Positions 1 to 8,947 of a stretch of 64,000 bases of DNA are shown here, piece by piece. Each line of letters begins with the position of its first letter. Position 1 is the stretch's first letter. The position numbers and the translations under genes were made by a program. Source of the stretch: Flavobacteriia bacterium (GTDB taxonomy: Bacteria > Bacteroidota > Bacteroidia > Flavobacteriales > Flavobacteriaceae); the NCBI GenBank assembly GCA_004293045.1, contig RDXY01000005.1, forward strand, positions 17,607-81,606, in the 5' to 3' direction. The notes under the pieces were generated by a model that saw only the letters and a list, made by a program, of their open reading frames with translations, made no database searches and was not told where the DNA came from.

Positions 1-649
1 CGCTTGCAAGAACTTTAAAAACAAGAACTTTTCTTCTACTACCATCATTATTAAAACATTCTGGATTTTCACCAGGAGTAGTAAGTTCTCCCTCGCAATA
101 ATCTACTTCTTCGTAATACCCAACTTCAAGACATCCACTCGTATTGGTTACATTAGATGAAGAACTATTGAGCCTTGCAGTTGAAGTGCTAGTGATTGAG
201 TTCATAAACATGTCATTATTGCTAATTTGTCCTAAATGTTTGTTTAAATAATAAGTTACTAAGTACGTTTGAGGACTCTGATTTGGCTTACAATCAATTA
301 CAATATTTTGTGAAAAAGTAGCAGTAGCTGATTGTAAAACACGAAAAGAAAAAGTTTCTTGGTTGTTAGTTTTTTTTAAGTATTGAATATTTTGTAAATC
401 TATATCAAAATCGGAAATAGATTCAATACTATTATGTTTATCAGCAGGTAAAACTTTTTTAAGTTTAGCTGATTCAATAAATGCTTGATTGTTGATGTTT
501 CTCAATTCTTGAAAATTAATCTTTTTAAAGCGGTAATCTCTCGTGTCTATATTTAAATTTTCATCATAAGCATCTTTACTACAACTAAATGTAAATAGCA
601 CAGTTACTAAAAGTAGGATGTTTTTCAATTTTTGTTTGGGGTTTTTCAT
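1..649 (-). CDS. Lipoprotein of unknown function, 3' part outside window
   Basis: An open frame reads leftward from an ATG at 649 to the window edge without a stop, giving at least 216 residues. The N-terminus is basic (MKNPKQK), then hydrophobic, and ends in a lipobox-like FTFSC followed by SKD, so it is probably a lipid-anchored protein exported by the Sec system. The rest is Asn/Ser/Thr-rich with several cysteines near the visible end (GCLEVGY, DYCEGE, PECFNN). I do not recognise a family. The C-terminus lies outside the window, so a sorting domain cannot be excluded. The gene is real by its signal sequence and uninterrupted frame; its function is unknown. Confidence 0.7.
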   Translation of the reverse strand, partial: MKNPKQKLKNILLLVTVLFTFSCSKDAYDENLNIDTRDYRFKKINFQELRNINNQAFIESAKLKKVLPADKHNSIESISDFDIDLQNIQYLKKTNNQETFSFRVLQSATATFSQNIVIDCKPNQSPQTYLVTYYLNKHLGQISNNDMFMNSITSTSTARLNSSSSNVTNTSGCLEVGYYEEVDYCEGELTTPGENPECFNNDGSRRKVLVFKVLAS

Positions 650-927
650 ACATTAAAATTTAAAGTTAATAAAAATGGATAATGTAAATATTATACTAAA
701 GTAATACATTTTTCAAAACAAAAAACAACTATTTTTGATTTTTTCTTAAAATATATATTTTTTTGTTATAGATTATGTAAATTCTTAAAAAAATTTGAAA
801 GAATTCAAAAAAGAAATAGTTTGAGTAAACAAATTACTCAGGAAACAATAGATTTTGATTGTGATGTGAATGTTCTGTAATAAGCAGAAAAGAAAGTTAA
901 CATAATCAAAAGATAGATTTTGTACTT
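650..927. other. AT-rich gap without recognisable genes
   Basis: The region upstream of the partial lipoprotein gene is very AT-rich and holds several poly-A/T tracts. I see no gene, tRNA or clear hairpin; the lipoprotein promoter probably lies here. Confidence 0.5.
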
Positions 928-1159
928 ATGGATAAAATTTGTAGTGAAATTAAAGTTGACTTTGAGTATTTCAAAGAAGGTAAGCAAGTAAATAAAGTCA
1001 AAAAAACGGCGGTAGTGTAGGAGTTATAAGCTATAATCAAGGAACAATTAATTTATTTCCCGAGAACAAAATTGAACATCTAAAAAAATAATTGAGGAGA
1101 GTAAATTATAAGATATGAAGATTATAGAATTAGAAAAATTACTATCTTCAAAAGAATAA
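928..1159 (+). pseudogene. Remnant of a small gene, possibly an HTH-type regulator tail
   Basis: From the ATG at 928 a 30-residue frame (MDKICSEIKVDFEYFKEGKQ...) stops at 1020. A run of seven A at 1000-1006 precedes the break; shifting frame there gives NGGSVGVISYNQGTIN...IEHLKK, stopping at 1091. A further short frame at 1115-1159 reads MKIIELEKLLSSKE. Glycine/asparagine stretches followed by an 'IIELEKLL' heptad-like tail are familiar from small Bacteroidota XRE-type regulators, so this looks like a decayed gene of that sort. No helix-turn-helix is visible, so the family assignment is weak. The rest of 650-1169 is AT-rich and holds nothing else I can support. Confidence 0.35.
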
Positions 1160-1169
1160 TTAGCATTTT

Positions 1170-2186
1170 TTATTTCATTTTCCCAACCAACGCTTTCAAA
1201 TACACCTTCATATCTAAAAACTCAAAATCAATAGCGGTTTTAATTTTATTTGTATCGTGAGTTTCTAAATTATATAATGCGTTTATGGTAGCTTTTGTTA
1301 ACATTCTTTTTCTAAAAAATAGCTTCGCCAAAACAAACTCAAAGATTCGAAGGATTTGCAATTGCCACTTCTTTATTTCAAATTTTGGTTTTTTTATTTT
1401 GTTAGCTGAGGTGCTCGATGCCAAACTATCTGCAATACTATCAAATAATTCTTTGTAAGTTACATCTTCGGCAACTAAAATAAAGCGTTCGCCAGAAATT
1501 GTGCTTTTCATTAGAGCTGTCATTGCTTTTACGACATCTTCTACAGCTACAATTCCAAGTTTACCATGCGTATAAAATAATTGTCCGTCTTTAATATTTT
1601 TGATAAATAAAGAACTGCCTTCTGTTGGAAATCCGTTCCCGAAAATCACACCTGGATTGACAATTACCACTTCCAATCCTTCTTGAAACCCACGCCAAAC
1701 TTCCATTTCTGCGCCAAATTTTGAAATAGAATAATCGCTTCTTACAGCTTCGTTGTTTCTTTCAGTTTCTTCATTTATCAATAAATTATGTTCCGTTCCG
1801 TTTCCTAAAGCCGAAATTGAACTTACATAGCACAATTTTTTTACATCAGAAGATAAGCAACAATTCACCACATTTGCGGTTCCTACCATGTTATTTTGAT
1901 AGAGTTTTTCTTCATCTTTTGGATTAAAAGAAACCAACGCCGCACAATGATATACATAAGAAATGTTAGTAAAAGCAGTTTCAAGAGCAGGAATATCTAA
2001 AATATCGGCTTTAACCCAATCTATTTTTTCAAAATTAGTAAGTTTGTTTTCTTTTTTAAATAATTGTTTAATGAGTTGTAGTTTTTTCTCCGATCTATAT
2101 ATTGCTCGAATGGCATTCTCTTCTTGAGAAAGTTGCAATAATAAATGAAAACCAACTAAACCTGTTCCGCCTGTAATTAATATCAT
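1170..2186 (-). CDS. NAD(P)-dependent epimerase/dehydratase (extended SDR)
   Basis: A 338-residue protein starting MILITGGTGLVG, the glycine-rich dinucleotide-binding motif of extended short-chain dehydrogenases (residues 4-12). The catalytic Tyr-x3-Lys is visible as YSISK (Y152, K156), with an upstream SS pair at 122-123 and the downstream NPGVIFG segment typical of this family. It should be a cytoplasmic oxidoreductase acting on a sugar-nucleotide, steroid-like or dihydroflavonol-like substrate; the substrate cannot be told. It is divergent from asnS with 53 bp between the long open frames. No pathway partners are adjacent. Confidence 0.85.
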   Translation of the reverse strand: MILITGGTGLVGFHLLLQLSQEENAIRAIYRSEKKLQLIKQLFKKENKLTNFEKIDWVKADILDIPALETAFTNISYVYHCAALVSFNPKDEEKLYQNNMVGTANVVNCCLSSDVKKLCYVSSISALGNGTEHNLLINEETERNNEAVRSDYSISKFGAEMEVWRGFQEGLEVVIVNPGVIFGNGFPTEGSSLFIKNIKDGQLFYTHGKLGIVAVEDVVKAMTALMKSTISGERFILVAEDVTYKELFDSIADSLASSTSANKIKKPKFEIKKWQLQILRIFEFVLAKLFFRKRMLTKATINALYNLETHDTNKIKTAIDFEFLDMKVYLKALVGKMK

Positions 2187-2290
2187 GTTGTAAAATTAGT
2201 GAAAAATTGAAATACAAAGTGACTTCTAATAAATAAAAAATGAGTAAATTAAACTACAAATTCGTATTTCTAAAACTCAAAAATTCGCAC

Positions 2291-2298
2291 TATATTTG
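2291..2298 (+). promoter_or_regulatory. -7 promoter element of asnS
   Basis: TATATTTG matches the Bacteroidota -7 consensus TAnnTTTG. It lies 26 bp upstream of the ATG at 2324 and inside the longer open frame that begins at 2240, which argues that translation starts at 2324. Confidence 0.6.
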
Positions 2299-2323
2299 CA
2301 CTATAAATGAATTTTACGAAAAG

Positions 2324-3775
2324 ATGAAGAAGCACATAAGAATTATAGATTTATTAGAAAACACAAAAACGTTGCAAGAAGTAAACGCAAAAGGTTGGGT
2401 AAGAACGTTTAGAAACAATCAGTTTGTAGCGTTAAATGATGGTTCAACACTTAATAATATTCAGTGTGTGGTTGATTTTGAAAACACACCTGAAGAAACG
2501 CTAAAACGCATTACTACTGGCGCGGCTATTTCTGTTACTGGAACTTTAGTGGAAAGTCAAGGTGCTGGACAAAAAGTAGAAATCCAAGTAACGAAACTTG
2601 AAATTTTAGGAGATTCTGATGCGGAAAAATTCCCAATACAACCCAAAAACAAACCAAGTTTAGATTTTCTTAGAGAAAATGCACACTTGCGCACCCGAAC
2701 CAATATGTTTGGAGCTATTATGCGTGTGCGCTCCACGTTATCTTTCGCAGTGCATAAGTATTTTCAAGAAAAAGGATTTGTGTATGTAAATACGCCAATT
2801 ATTACAGGTTCTGATGCAGAAGGTGCTGGAGAAATGTTTCAAGTTTCGGCTTTGCCTTTTGATAACACACCAAGAACTGAAGACGGTAAAGTAAATTATA
2901 AAGAAGACTTTTTCGGGAAACAAACCAATCTTACGGTTTCTGGGCAATTAGAAGCAGAAACGTATGCCATGTCTTTAGGGCAAGTGTATACTTTTGGACC
3001 TACTTTTCGTGCGGAAAATTCAAATACATCACGTCACTTAGCCGAATTTTGGATGATTGAACCAGAAGTAGCTTTTAATGATTTGGCTGCAAATATGGAT
3101 TTAGCGGAAGATTTTATTCAAAATGTAATTAAATATACGTTAGATAAATGTTCTGAAGATTTGAAGTTTTTAGAAAACCGTTTACTAGAAGAAGAAAAAA
3201 ACAAACCACAAGCGGAACGTAGCGAAATGGCTTTGTTAGAAAAATTAAATTTTGTTTTAGAGAATAATTTCAAACGTGTTTCGTATACCGAAGCTATTGA
3301 TATCCTTAAAAATTCGAAACCAAATAAAAATAAAAAATTCCAATATATAATTGACGAATGGGGTGCCGATTTACAATCAGAACACGAACGTTTCTTAGTA
3401 GAAAAACATTTTAAATGTCCTGTAATTTTATTTGATTATCCTGCCAAAATTAAAGCATTTTACATGCGATTAAATGATGGAACCGAGCCAGGAAAAGAAA
3501 CTGTTCGCGCTATGGATATTTTATTTCCAGGAATTGGCGAAATTGTTGGAGGTTCGCAACGTGAAGAACGTTTAGACGTATTAATTGAAAAAATGAAAGC
3601 ATTAGGTATTGATGAAGAAGAATTATGGTGGTATTTAGATACTAGAAGATTCGGTTCAGCCGTGCATTCAGGTTTTGGTTTAGGTTTTGAAAGATTGGTA
3701 TTGTTTGTTACGGGGATGACTAATATTCGCGACGTAATTCCTTTCCCAAGAACACCGGATAACGCAGAGTTTTAA
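2324..3775 (+). CDS. asnS: Asparaginyl-tRNA synthetase
   Basis: Class IIb aminoacyl-tRNA synthetase that charges tRNA-Asn. The frame is open from 2240, but I choose the ATG at 2324 (483 residues, [11 protein letters not shown]) because a -7 promoter element sits at 2291-2298 and because this length fits bacterial AsnRS. The N-terminal OB-fold anticodon-binding domain ([10 protein letters not shown]) is followed by the catalytic domain with motif 2 ([18 protein letters not shown]) and motif 3 ([11 protein letters not shown]...[11 protein letters not shown]). The acidic-residue pattern around EFWMIEPE is typical of AsnRS. There is no gatCAB gene nearby. The gene is followed by short heptamer repeats and then rpoN. 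Confidence 0.96.
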   Translation: MKKHIRIIDLLENTKTLQEVNAKGWVRTFRNNQFVALNDGSTLNNIQCVVDFENTPEETLKRITTGAAISVTGTLVESQGAGQKVEIQVTKLEILGDSDAEKFPIQPKNKPSLDFLRENAHLRTRTNMFGAIMRVRSTLSFAVHKYFQEKGFVYVNTPIITGSDAEGAGEMFQVSALPFDNTPRTEDGKVNYKEDFFGKQTNLTVSGQLEAETYAMSLGQVYTFGPTFRAENSNTSRHLAEFWMIEPEVAFNDLAANMDLAEDFIQNVIKYTLDKCSEDLKFLENRLLEEEKNKPQAERSEMALLEKLNFVLENNFKRVSYTEAIDILKNSKPNKNKKFQYIIDEWGADLQSEHERFLVEKHFKCPVILFDYPAKIKAFYMRLNDGTEPGKETVRAMDILFPGIGEIVGGSQREERLDVLIEKMKALGIDEEELWWYLDTRRFGSAVHSGFGLGFERLVLFVTGMTNIRDVIPFPRTPDNAEF

Positions 3776-3778
3776 TAA

Positions 3779-3807
3779 GGCATTAGGCATTAGGCAATAG
3801 GCAATAG
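3779..3807 (+). repeat. Four-copy heptamer tandem repeat
   Basis: GGCATTA twice, then GGCAATA twice, then GGC, lying entirely between the asnS stop and the rpoN start. The following bases (cttaacgcataatgcataaagc) continue as degenerate versions. It is non-coding. Confidence 0.85.
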
Positions 3808-3845
3808 GCTTAACGCATAATGCATAAAGCTTAAAGCAAGATATA

Positions 3846-5318
3846 ATGTTAAAACACAGTTTAAATTTCAAATTATCGCAAAAATTATCGCCACAACAAA
3901 TTCAGTTGATGAAGTTGATTCAATTGCCTACGCAAGCTTTTGAGCAACGTTTGCAAGAGGAAATGGTTGAAAACCCAGCTTTAGAAGGAAGTTTAAACGA
4001 CAATAACGAATCGTTAGAAGATTATAATGATACTTCAAATGATGAGGATGGTTATGATGATTACGATAACGACCAAATAGATACTGGCGATATTAATATT
4101 GATGAATATTTAAGTAACGACGATACGCCAGATTATAAATATCAAAGTAATAATTATAGCGATGATGATGAAGACCGAACGTTGCCCATGGCAGCACAAA
4201 TTAGTTTTCATCAAGATTTAATTAATCAATTAAACACCTTTATACTTTCAGAGAACGATAGAGAAATTGCTGAGTTTTTAGTAGGAAGCATTGAAGATTC
4301 TGGTTATATCAGAAGAACCATTCAGGATATTGTAGACGATATGGCGTTTACGCAAGGGGTGTATACCGATGAGAAATCCGTTGAAAAAGTATTGCATATT
4401 GTGCAACAGTTAGAACCTTCTGGAGTTGGCGCAAGAGATTTACAAGAATGTTTGTTGATCCAATTAAAGCACAAAACACCTACAGAATCGGTTAATTTAG
4501 CCATTGCTATACTTGATAAACAATTTGATGCGTTTACTAAAAAGCATTACGAGAAATTACTTCAAAAATTTAATTGCTCCAAAGAACAATTAAAAAAAGC
4601 TATTGAAGAAATAGAAAAATTAAATCCGAAACCAGGAGGCAGTTATGACAGCAATAGTAGAATTATTGAACACGTAGTTCCTGATTTTACCATTCGTATT
4701 GTTGATGGCGAATTAGAATTGCTTTTGAATGGAAGAAATGCTCCAGAATTGCACGTTTCAAAAGACTATCAAGAAATGCTGCAAACGTATAAAGTTTCTA
4801 GTGAAAAGTCGAATTCACAGAAAGATGCAGTGCAATTTATCAAGCAAAAATTAGATTCTGCCAAATGGTTTATTGATGCGATAAAACAACGTCAGGAAAC
4901 ACTTTTTGTTACGATGAATGCGATTATGTATTTCCAACAAGAATACTTCTTAGACGGTGAAGAATCTAAGCTAAAACCAATGATTCTAAAAGATATTGCT
5001 GATATGATTGGTTTAGATATTTCTACCATTTCGCGAGTAGCAAATAGTAAATATGTTGACACGCCTTACGGAACAAAACTAATTAAAGAATTTTTCTCTG
5101 AAGCGATGAAAAACGATCAAGGTGAAGATGTTTCTACCATTGAAATTAAAAATATTTTAGAACGTGTTATTGCGGAAGAAGATAAAAGCAAACCCTTGCC
5201 TGATGAAGATTTAGCAGCAATTCTTAAAGAAAAAGGATTCCCTATAGCCAGAAGAACTATTGCAAAATACCGAGAACAATTAGATATTCCTGTGGCAAGA
5301 TTGAGGAAAAAAATGTAA
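3846..5318 (+). CDS. rpoN: RNA polymerase sigma-54 factor
   Basis: A 490-residue sigma-54. Region I, which binds enhancer ATPases and locks the closed complex, is residues 1-50 (LSQKLSPQQIQLMKL, MVENPALE). A very acidic Asp/Asn/Tyr-rich linker covers about residues 52-115. The core-binding domain and the helix-turn-helix (LKDIADMIGLDISTISRVAN) follow, and the diagnostic RpoN box ARRTIAKYREQL is at 468-479. It directs transcription of -24/-12 promoters and needs a bEBP partner, none of which is in the window. It lies 70 bp downstream of asnS on the same strand. Confidence 0.96.
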   Translation: MLKHSLNFKLSQKLSPQQIQLMKLIQLPTQAFEQRLQEEMVENPALEGSLNDNNESLEDYNDTSNDEDGYDDYDNDQIDTGDINIDEYLSNDDTPDYKYQSNNYSDDDEDRTLPMAAQISFHQDLINQLNTFILSENDREIAEFLVGSIEDSGYIRRTIQDIVDDMAFTQGVYTDEKSVEKVLHIVQQLEPSGVGARDLQECLLIQLKHKTPTESVNLAIAILDKQFDAFTKKHYEKLLQKFNCSKEQLKKAIEEIEKLNPKPGGSYDSNSRIIEHVVPDFTIRIVDGELELLLNGRNAPELHVSKDYQEMLQTYKVSSEKSNSQKDAVQFIKQKLDSAKWFIDAIKQRQETLFVTMNAIMYFQQEYFLDGEESKLKPMILKDIADMIGLDISTISRVANSKYVDTPYGTKLIKEFFSEAMKNDQGEDVSTIEIKNILERVIAEEDKSKPLPDEDLAAILKEKGFPIARRTIAKYREQLDIPVARLRKKM

Positions 5319-5346
5319 CTTTTTTAAACTTTCAAAACCGCTTCAA

Positions 5347-5958
5347 TTGATAATAAAATATCTTTTACAACCATTTTCATATATTTTCCATCCTATATTT
5401 ATTTCTATGTATGGTGCAATTTTATATTTCTTTTTCACAAATAACAGCAATTATTTGGCAGAAATGTACTTGACATGCATTCAAATTTTTATTCTTACGA
5501 TACTTTTACCGCTTAGTTTTTATTCGTTATTAAAAATTTTTAAAAAAATAAAATCATTTACAGAAGCTACTCTTGAAGAAAGAAGATTGCCCATTTTTAT
5601 TCAACTGGTACTGTTATATTTGCTATTACGATTTACAGTTTTAGAAACCCATTTTCCAGAATTATTTAAGTTTTTTCAAGCGGGTTTTATCAGTGCTTTT
5701 TTAGTCTTTATTTCTGTACTGTTTCGATTTAAAGCTAGTTTGCATATGATAGGTTGTACTTCTTTAGCAGTTTTTGTCTTACTGTTTACGAGTTATTTAG
5801 AAATAGCCGCACTTAATACTGTAGCACTTTTAATACTTTGCATGGGATTTGTTGCCTCTTCACGTTTATTTATGAAGGCACATACGCCAATAGAGTTGAT
5901 GGCAGGAATGCTACTTGGGGGCTTACCTCAACTCTTTATTTGGTTCTATAATATATAA
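5347..5958 (+). CDS. Integral membrane protein with degenerate PAP2-like motif
   Basis: A 203-residue, strongly hydrophobic protein with about five or six membrane spans. The longest frame starts with TTG at 5347; an ATG is available only at 5407. Near the C-terminus it carries SRLFMKAHTPIELMAG, which has the SR-x5-H spacing of PAP2-type phosphatases, with Glu in place of the usual Asp three residues later. That suggests a relative of membrane phosphatidic acid or undecaprenyl-pyrophosphate phosphatases, but the other PAP2 signature blocks are not obvious, so activity is uncertain. Its stop overlaps the convergent barrel gene by 13 bp. Confidence 0.75.
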   Translation: MIIKYLLQPFSYIFHPIFISMYGAILYFFFTNNSNYLAEMYLTCIQIFILTILLPLSFYSLLKIFKKIKSFTEATLEERRLPIFIQLVLLYLLLRFTVLETHFPELFKFFQAGFISAFLVFISVLFRFKASLHMIGCTSLAVFVLLFTSYLEIAALNTVALLILCMGFVASSRLFMKAHTPIELMAGMLLGGLPQLFIWFYNI

Positions 5959-6590
5959 AAGATAAAACCAACATTAAAATTACTCATTTTGGAGCCTTCT
6001 TTAAAGATTGGATTTAAACCATAATAAATATATGGGTTCCAAGTATTAAATCCAACAGAAATATATGCACCATATTGCCAACGATTTATTTCGTCTGAAA
6101 TAGATTCTTTAGTACTTTCTGTTGTTGACTCTAATTTTAATTTGGAATTAAATACATAACTAGTTTTTAATCCGGTATAAATTCTCCAAAAGCTGTGACT
6201 ATTTTGGGTGGAATTTCGCCATCTAATTTCTAATGGAAAATCAATGCTATGCGTAGTAATTATGGTCCTAATATTTTCGGAAGTGTTATTTTCAGTAGCG
6301 CCAACAATTTCTTTAGAATTAATAAATTGTTTAATATTATTGTATGAATAGCCAATTCCTGGCGCAATAGCCCAATGTCTGTTTTTTGAAATAGGAAAAT
6401 CTCTTAAAATTCCAAAAGTTATTCCAGGGGAAAAAGAAAACTGTTTAAATCCATCTGGACGATTTTGTATTAAATTATAACTTAATGAGGCGTAAAATTG
6501 GTCTTCTCTGTAAAGTGAATCCATTGCAATGGGTTTTATTTCTTGCGAGAAACAAAAAAAGGGAATCCATAAAAAAAATAATATTCTCAT
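5946..6590 (-). CDS. Outer-membrane beta-barrel protein (OMP_b-brl type)
   Basis: A 214-residue exported protein. The signal peptide is MRILFFLWIPFFCFSQ. The mature part alternates aromatic and polar residues in short strands (SFSPGITFGIL, WAIAPGIGYSYN, IRWRN, WQYGAYISVGF) and ends NVGFIFYIL with hydrophobic residues, as in eight-stranded barrels. It resembles the broad porin/PorT-like superfamily but lacks the segments I would expect of PorT/SprT itself, so I do not give it that name. It lies 45 bp downstream of tRNA-Ser on the same strand. Confidence 0.75.
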   Translation of the reverse strand: MRILFFLWIPFFCFSQEIKPIAMDSLYREDQFYASLSYNLIQNRPDGFKQFSFSPGITFGILRDFPISKNRHWAIAPGIGYSYNNIKQFINSKEIVGATENNTSENIRTIITTHSIDFPLEIRWRNSTQNSHSFWRIYTGLKTSYVFNSKLKLESTTESTKESISDEINRWQYGAYISVGFNTWNPYIYYGLNPIFKEGSKMSNFNVGFIFYIL

Positions 6591-6635
6591 GTGTAATAGT
6601 TATTGTTTTTAATTGTCTAAAACCACACAGTTTTG

Positions 6636-6720
6636 CAGAGAGGAAGGGATTCGAACCCTCGATATGTTGCCATATACACGCTTTCCAAGCGTGCGCCTTC
6701 AGCCACTCGGCCACCTCTCT
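6636..6720 (-). tRNA. tRNA-Ser(GGA)
   Basis: The minus strand folds into a class II tRNA. The acceptor stem is AGAGAGG/CCTCTCT with discriminator G, the D arm contains GCCGAGTGGCTGAAGGC, the anticodon arm is CACGC-TTGGAAA-GCGTG (anticodon GGA), there is a long variable arm (ATATGGCAACATAT), and the T arm holds GGTTCGAATCC. CCA is not encoded. It begins 4 bp after the asparaginase stop codon, so it may be processed from the same transcript. Confidence 0.96.
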
Positions 6721-6724
6721 AGTT

Positions 6725-7762
6725 TTAATCATTCATTTCGCCTCGTAAAGATGTTTCAAAAATAGTCTTAAAAACCGAGTTAGCCACGTTTTGGCCCAAC
6801 AAATACATTAATTTTGTTATTGCTGCTTCCGTTGTTATATTTTTTCCGGAAATTAAACCTATCTCTTTTAATCTTGTGCTAGTTTCATAGGCACCCATTA
6901 AAACGCTCCCGCCACTACATTGTGTTACATTAATAATGTGTAAGCCACGTTGTATCGCGTTTTCTATTTCATCAATAAACCAATCTTCCATAGGTGCATT
7001 TCCAGATCCATAGGTTTCTAAAACTACCCCTTTTAAATTTGGAGTGTGTAAAATAGCGTGTAAAATACTTTTGTTTATACCTGGAAACAATTTTAAAATT
7101 AAAACATTATCGTCAAAACAGGTATTCACTTTTAATTTTTTAGAAACTTTTTCTTTTAGAAGCACTTCGTTATTTACATTCAAATGCACACCTGACTCTA
7201 CAAGTTCAGGAAAATTAGGTGATGTAAACGCATTAAAATGTTCGGCACTTATTTTAGTAGTTCGGTTTCCTCGGTATAATTTATATTCAAAATAAAGGGA
7301 AACTTCTTGAATAATTGGTTTTCCTTTTTCTTGCAACGAAGCAATTTGAATGGCGGTTATTAGGTTTTCTTTTGCATCTGTACGTAAATCACCAATAGGT
7401 AATTGAGAGCCTGTAAAAACAATTGGTTTGTTTAAATTTTCGAACATAAAACTTAACGCAGAAGCACTATAAGACATGGTATCCGATCCATGTAGCACCA
7501 CAAAACCATCAAAATTCGCGTAGTTTTCTTCTATAATTGCCGCTGTTTTTTGCCAATCTAAAATTTGCATATTAGACGAATCAATTGGTTTTTCAAATGA
7601 AACGGTTTCAATATTGCACTCTAACAATTTAAGTTCGGGAATGCCTTTTAGAAGTTTTTTAAAATCAAAAGCCTTTAGCGCTCCAGTATCGGCATCTTTA
7701 ATCATGCCAATAGTTCCGCCGGTATAAATTAATAAAATAGAGGGCTTTTGATTTGCTTTCAA
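6725..7762 (-). CDS. ansA: L-asparaginase, type I-like
   Basis: A 345-residue member of the L-asparaginase family that hydrolyses asparagine to aspartate and ammonia. Both catalytic threonine blocks are visible: YTGGTIG (T14/T17) and HGSDTMSYSASAL (H91-T95), and the lysine block RTDAKENL follows. No signal peptide is present, which suggests a cytoplasmic type I enzyme. The only usable start is a TTG at 7762, one base after the stop of the upstream acyltransferase gene, so translation is probably coupled. tRNA-Ser follows 4 bp after the stop. Confidence 0.92.
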   Translation of the reverse strand: MKANQKPSILLIYTGGTIGMIKDADTGALKAFDFKKLLKGIPELKLLECNIETVSFEKPIDSSNMQILDWQKTAAIIEENYANFDGFVVLHGSDTMSYSASALSFMFENLNKPIVFTGSQLPIGDLRTDAKENLITAIQIASLQEKGKPIIQEVSLYFEYKLYRGNRTTKISAEHFNAFTSPNFPELVESGVHLNVNNEVLLKEKVSKKLKVNTCFDDNVLILKLFPGINKSILHAILHTPNLKGVVLETYGSGNAPMEDWFIDEIENAIQRGLHIINVTQCSGGSVLMGAYETSTRLKEIGLISGKNITTEAAITKLMYLLGQNVANSVFKTIFETSLRGEMND

Positions 7763-7763
7763 T

Positions 7764-8891
7764 TTATTGGTATTTTAGTTTATTAATCACTGGATTGGCA
7801 TACATGGCTAAGAAACTTTCTTTCATTTTAATGTCATCCGCATTTATTCTCAATTCTAATCTACGCTCAAAAAGCTGTTTTTCCTTTTCGGTATAATTAT
7901 CAGAATAAGTGCTGGTTTGATGAAGTAGGTCGTAAGCAATATAATTAGTAGGCCAAATTTTGTAAGACTGCAAAATAGAATCGTCAATAACTTGCGCTAC
8001 AGCAAACATTTGTTTGTTTGCATTTGTTGTTTCTTCAGAAATTAAGTCTAATTCATGATCTAAAATATCGCCAACATGAATATGAATACGTTTTTTCTGC
8101 CCAATAATTCCACTTAATAGCGTAATAAAATCTTCGTTTTTTTCTTTTGTATAAATTTCGTCATTTGCTTCGGCCATTAATTGAGGAATTTTTAAGGCAT
8201 CCGTTGGATCGTATTCGTAAGAGATGGAAACCGGAACAATTTTAATTTTCTTAAAGAAATCCATATTGTTTTTTTCATCGGAAGCCATGGCAATCATTTT
8301 TAATACCCCAGAGTGTGTAGCATCATTACCATCCTTAGTTCTTCCTTCTCGCTGTGCTATCCATACGGAACGATTTTCTTTTGATACCAATCGGTACATG
8401 TATTCTGAAAGTAATTTAGAACTCTCTAATAACTCTCTTGGGGAAAGATTTCTTTGGACTAAAAAATTTCTATTTAGTTTGGAAAGCATTAGTAAAAAAT
8501 CTTTTTTCACTAAATTATCTCCAATGGCAGATGCGGTCATTACTAAACCATGTTCGTGTAAACATACATTTAATAACGAGGTGTCTAAAATTATATCTCT
8601 ATGATTTGAAATGAAGAAATAAGCGGTATTTGGTTCTAATTTTTCAAAGCCAGATGTAGTAAGTCCGTCTGAACTTTTTTCCAATATTTTTTTTATGGCG
8701 TGGTACGCAAAATTAATTTGAAAATCTCTTATAGAATGGGTACGAAGCAATTGTTCTTTCCAAACGGATTCTTCCGTATTTGGATACGCAAAATCCACCA
8801 ATGCTTTCATCATAGGATGATTTATAGAAGCACGAATTGCATCGTTTACTTCTGCATCATAAAAGGGACGTATTTTATCAAATTTCGACAT
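7764..8891 (-). CDS. Acylglycerol-phosphate acyltransferase-like protein
   Basis: A 375-residue protein of the lysophospholipid acyltransferase superfamily. The active-site block is SNHRDIILDTSLL, in which the His is followed by Asp two and six residues later rather than the canonical HX4D spacing. Other blocks are AIGDNLVKKDF, NRNFLVQRNLSPRELL, WIAQREGRTKDG (the equivalent of the FPEGTRS phosphate-binding motif) and VPVSISYEYDP. It probably acylates a glycerol-phosphate or related lipid, though it is longer than PlsC. It is the first gene of a pair with ansA. Substrate is inferred only from family. Confidence 0.78.
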   Translation of the reverse strand: MSKFDKIRPFYDAEVNDAIRASINHPMMKALVDFAYPNTEESVWKEQLLRTHSIRDFQINFAYHAIKKILEKSSDGLTTSGFEKLEPNTAYFFISNHRDIILDTSLLNVCLHEHGLVMTASAIGDNLVKKDFLLMLSKLNRNFLVQRNLSPRELLESSKLLSEYMYRLVSKENRSVWIAQREGRTKDGNDATHSGVLKMIAMASDEKNNMDFFKKIKIVPVSISYEYDPTDALKIPQLMAEANDEIYTKEKNEDFITLLSGIIGQKKRIHIHVGDILDHELDLISEETTNANKQMFAVAQVIDDSILQSYKIWPTNYIAYDLLHQTSTYSDNYTEKEKQLFERRLELRINADDIKMKESFLAMYANPVINKLKYQ

Positions 8892-8947
8892 ACTTTATTT
8901 TATATCTACAAAAAAACGAAAAAAATAGGAATATACATTAACAAATT

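Noticed and set aside
2240..2323. 28-residue N-terminal extension of AsnS
   Set aside because: A -7 promoter element lies within it, and the extension does not match the family's N-terminus.
3779..3807. Short repeats as a CRISPR array
   Set aside because: Units are 7 bp without spacers and no cas genes are present.
5946..6590. PorT/SprT gliding motility and T9SS protein
   Set aside because: The size and barrel pattern are similar, but characteristic segments of PorT are missing.
6475..6748. Open frames of 85-87 residues on both strands covering the tRNA-Ser region
   Set aside because: They run through the tRNA gene and the ends of adjacent genes, have no signal or domain, and are explained by the tRNA and barrel gene.
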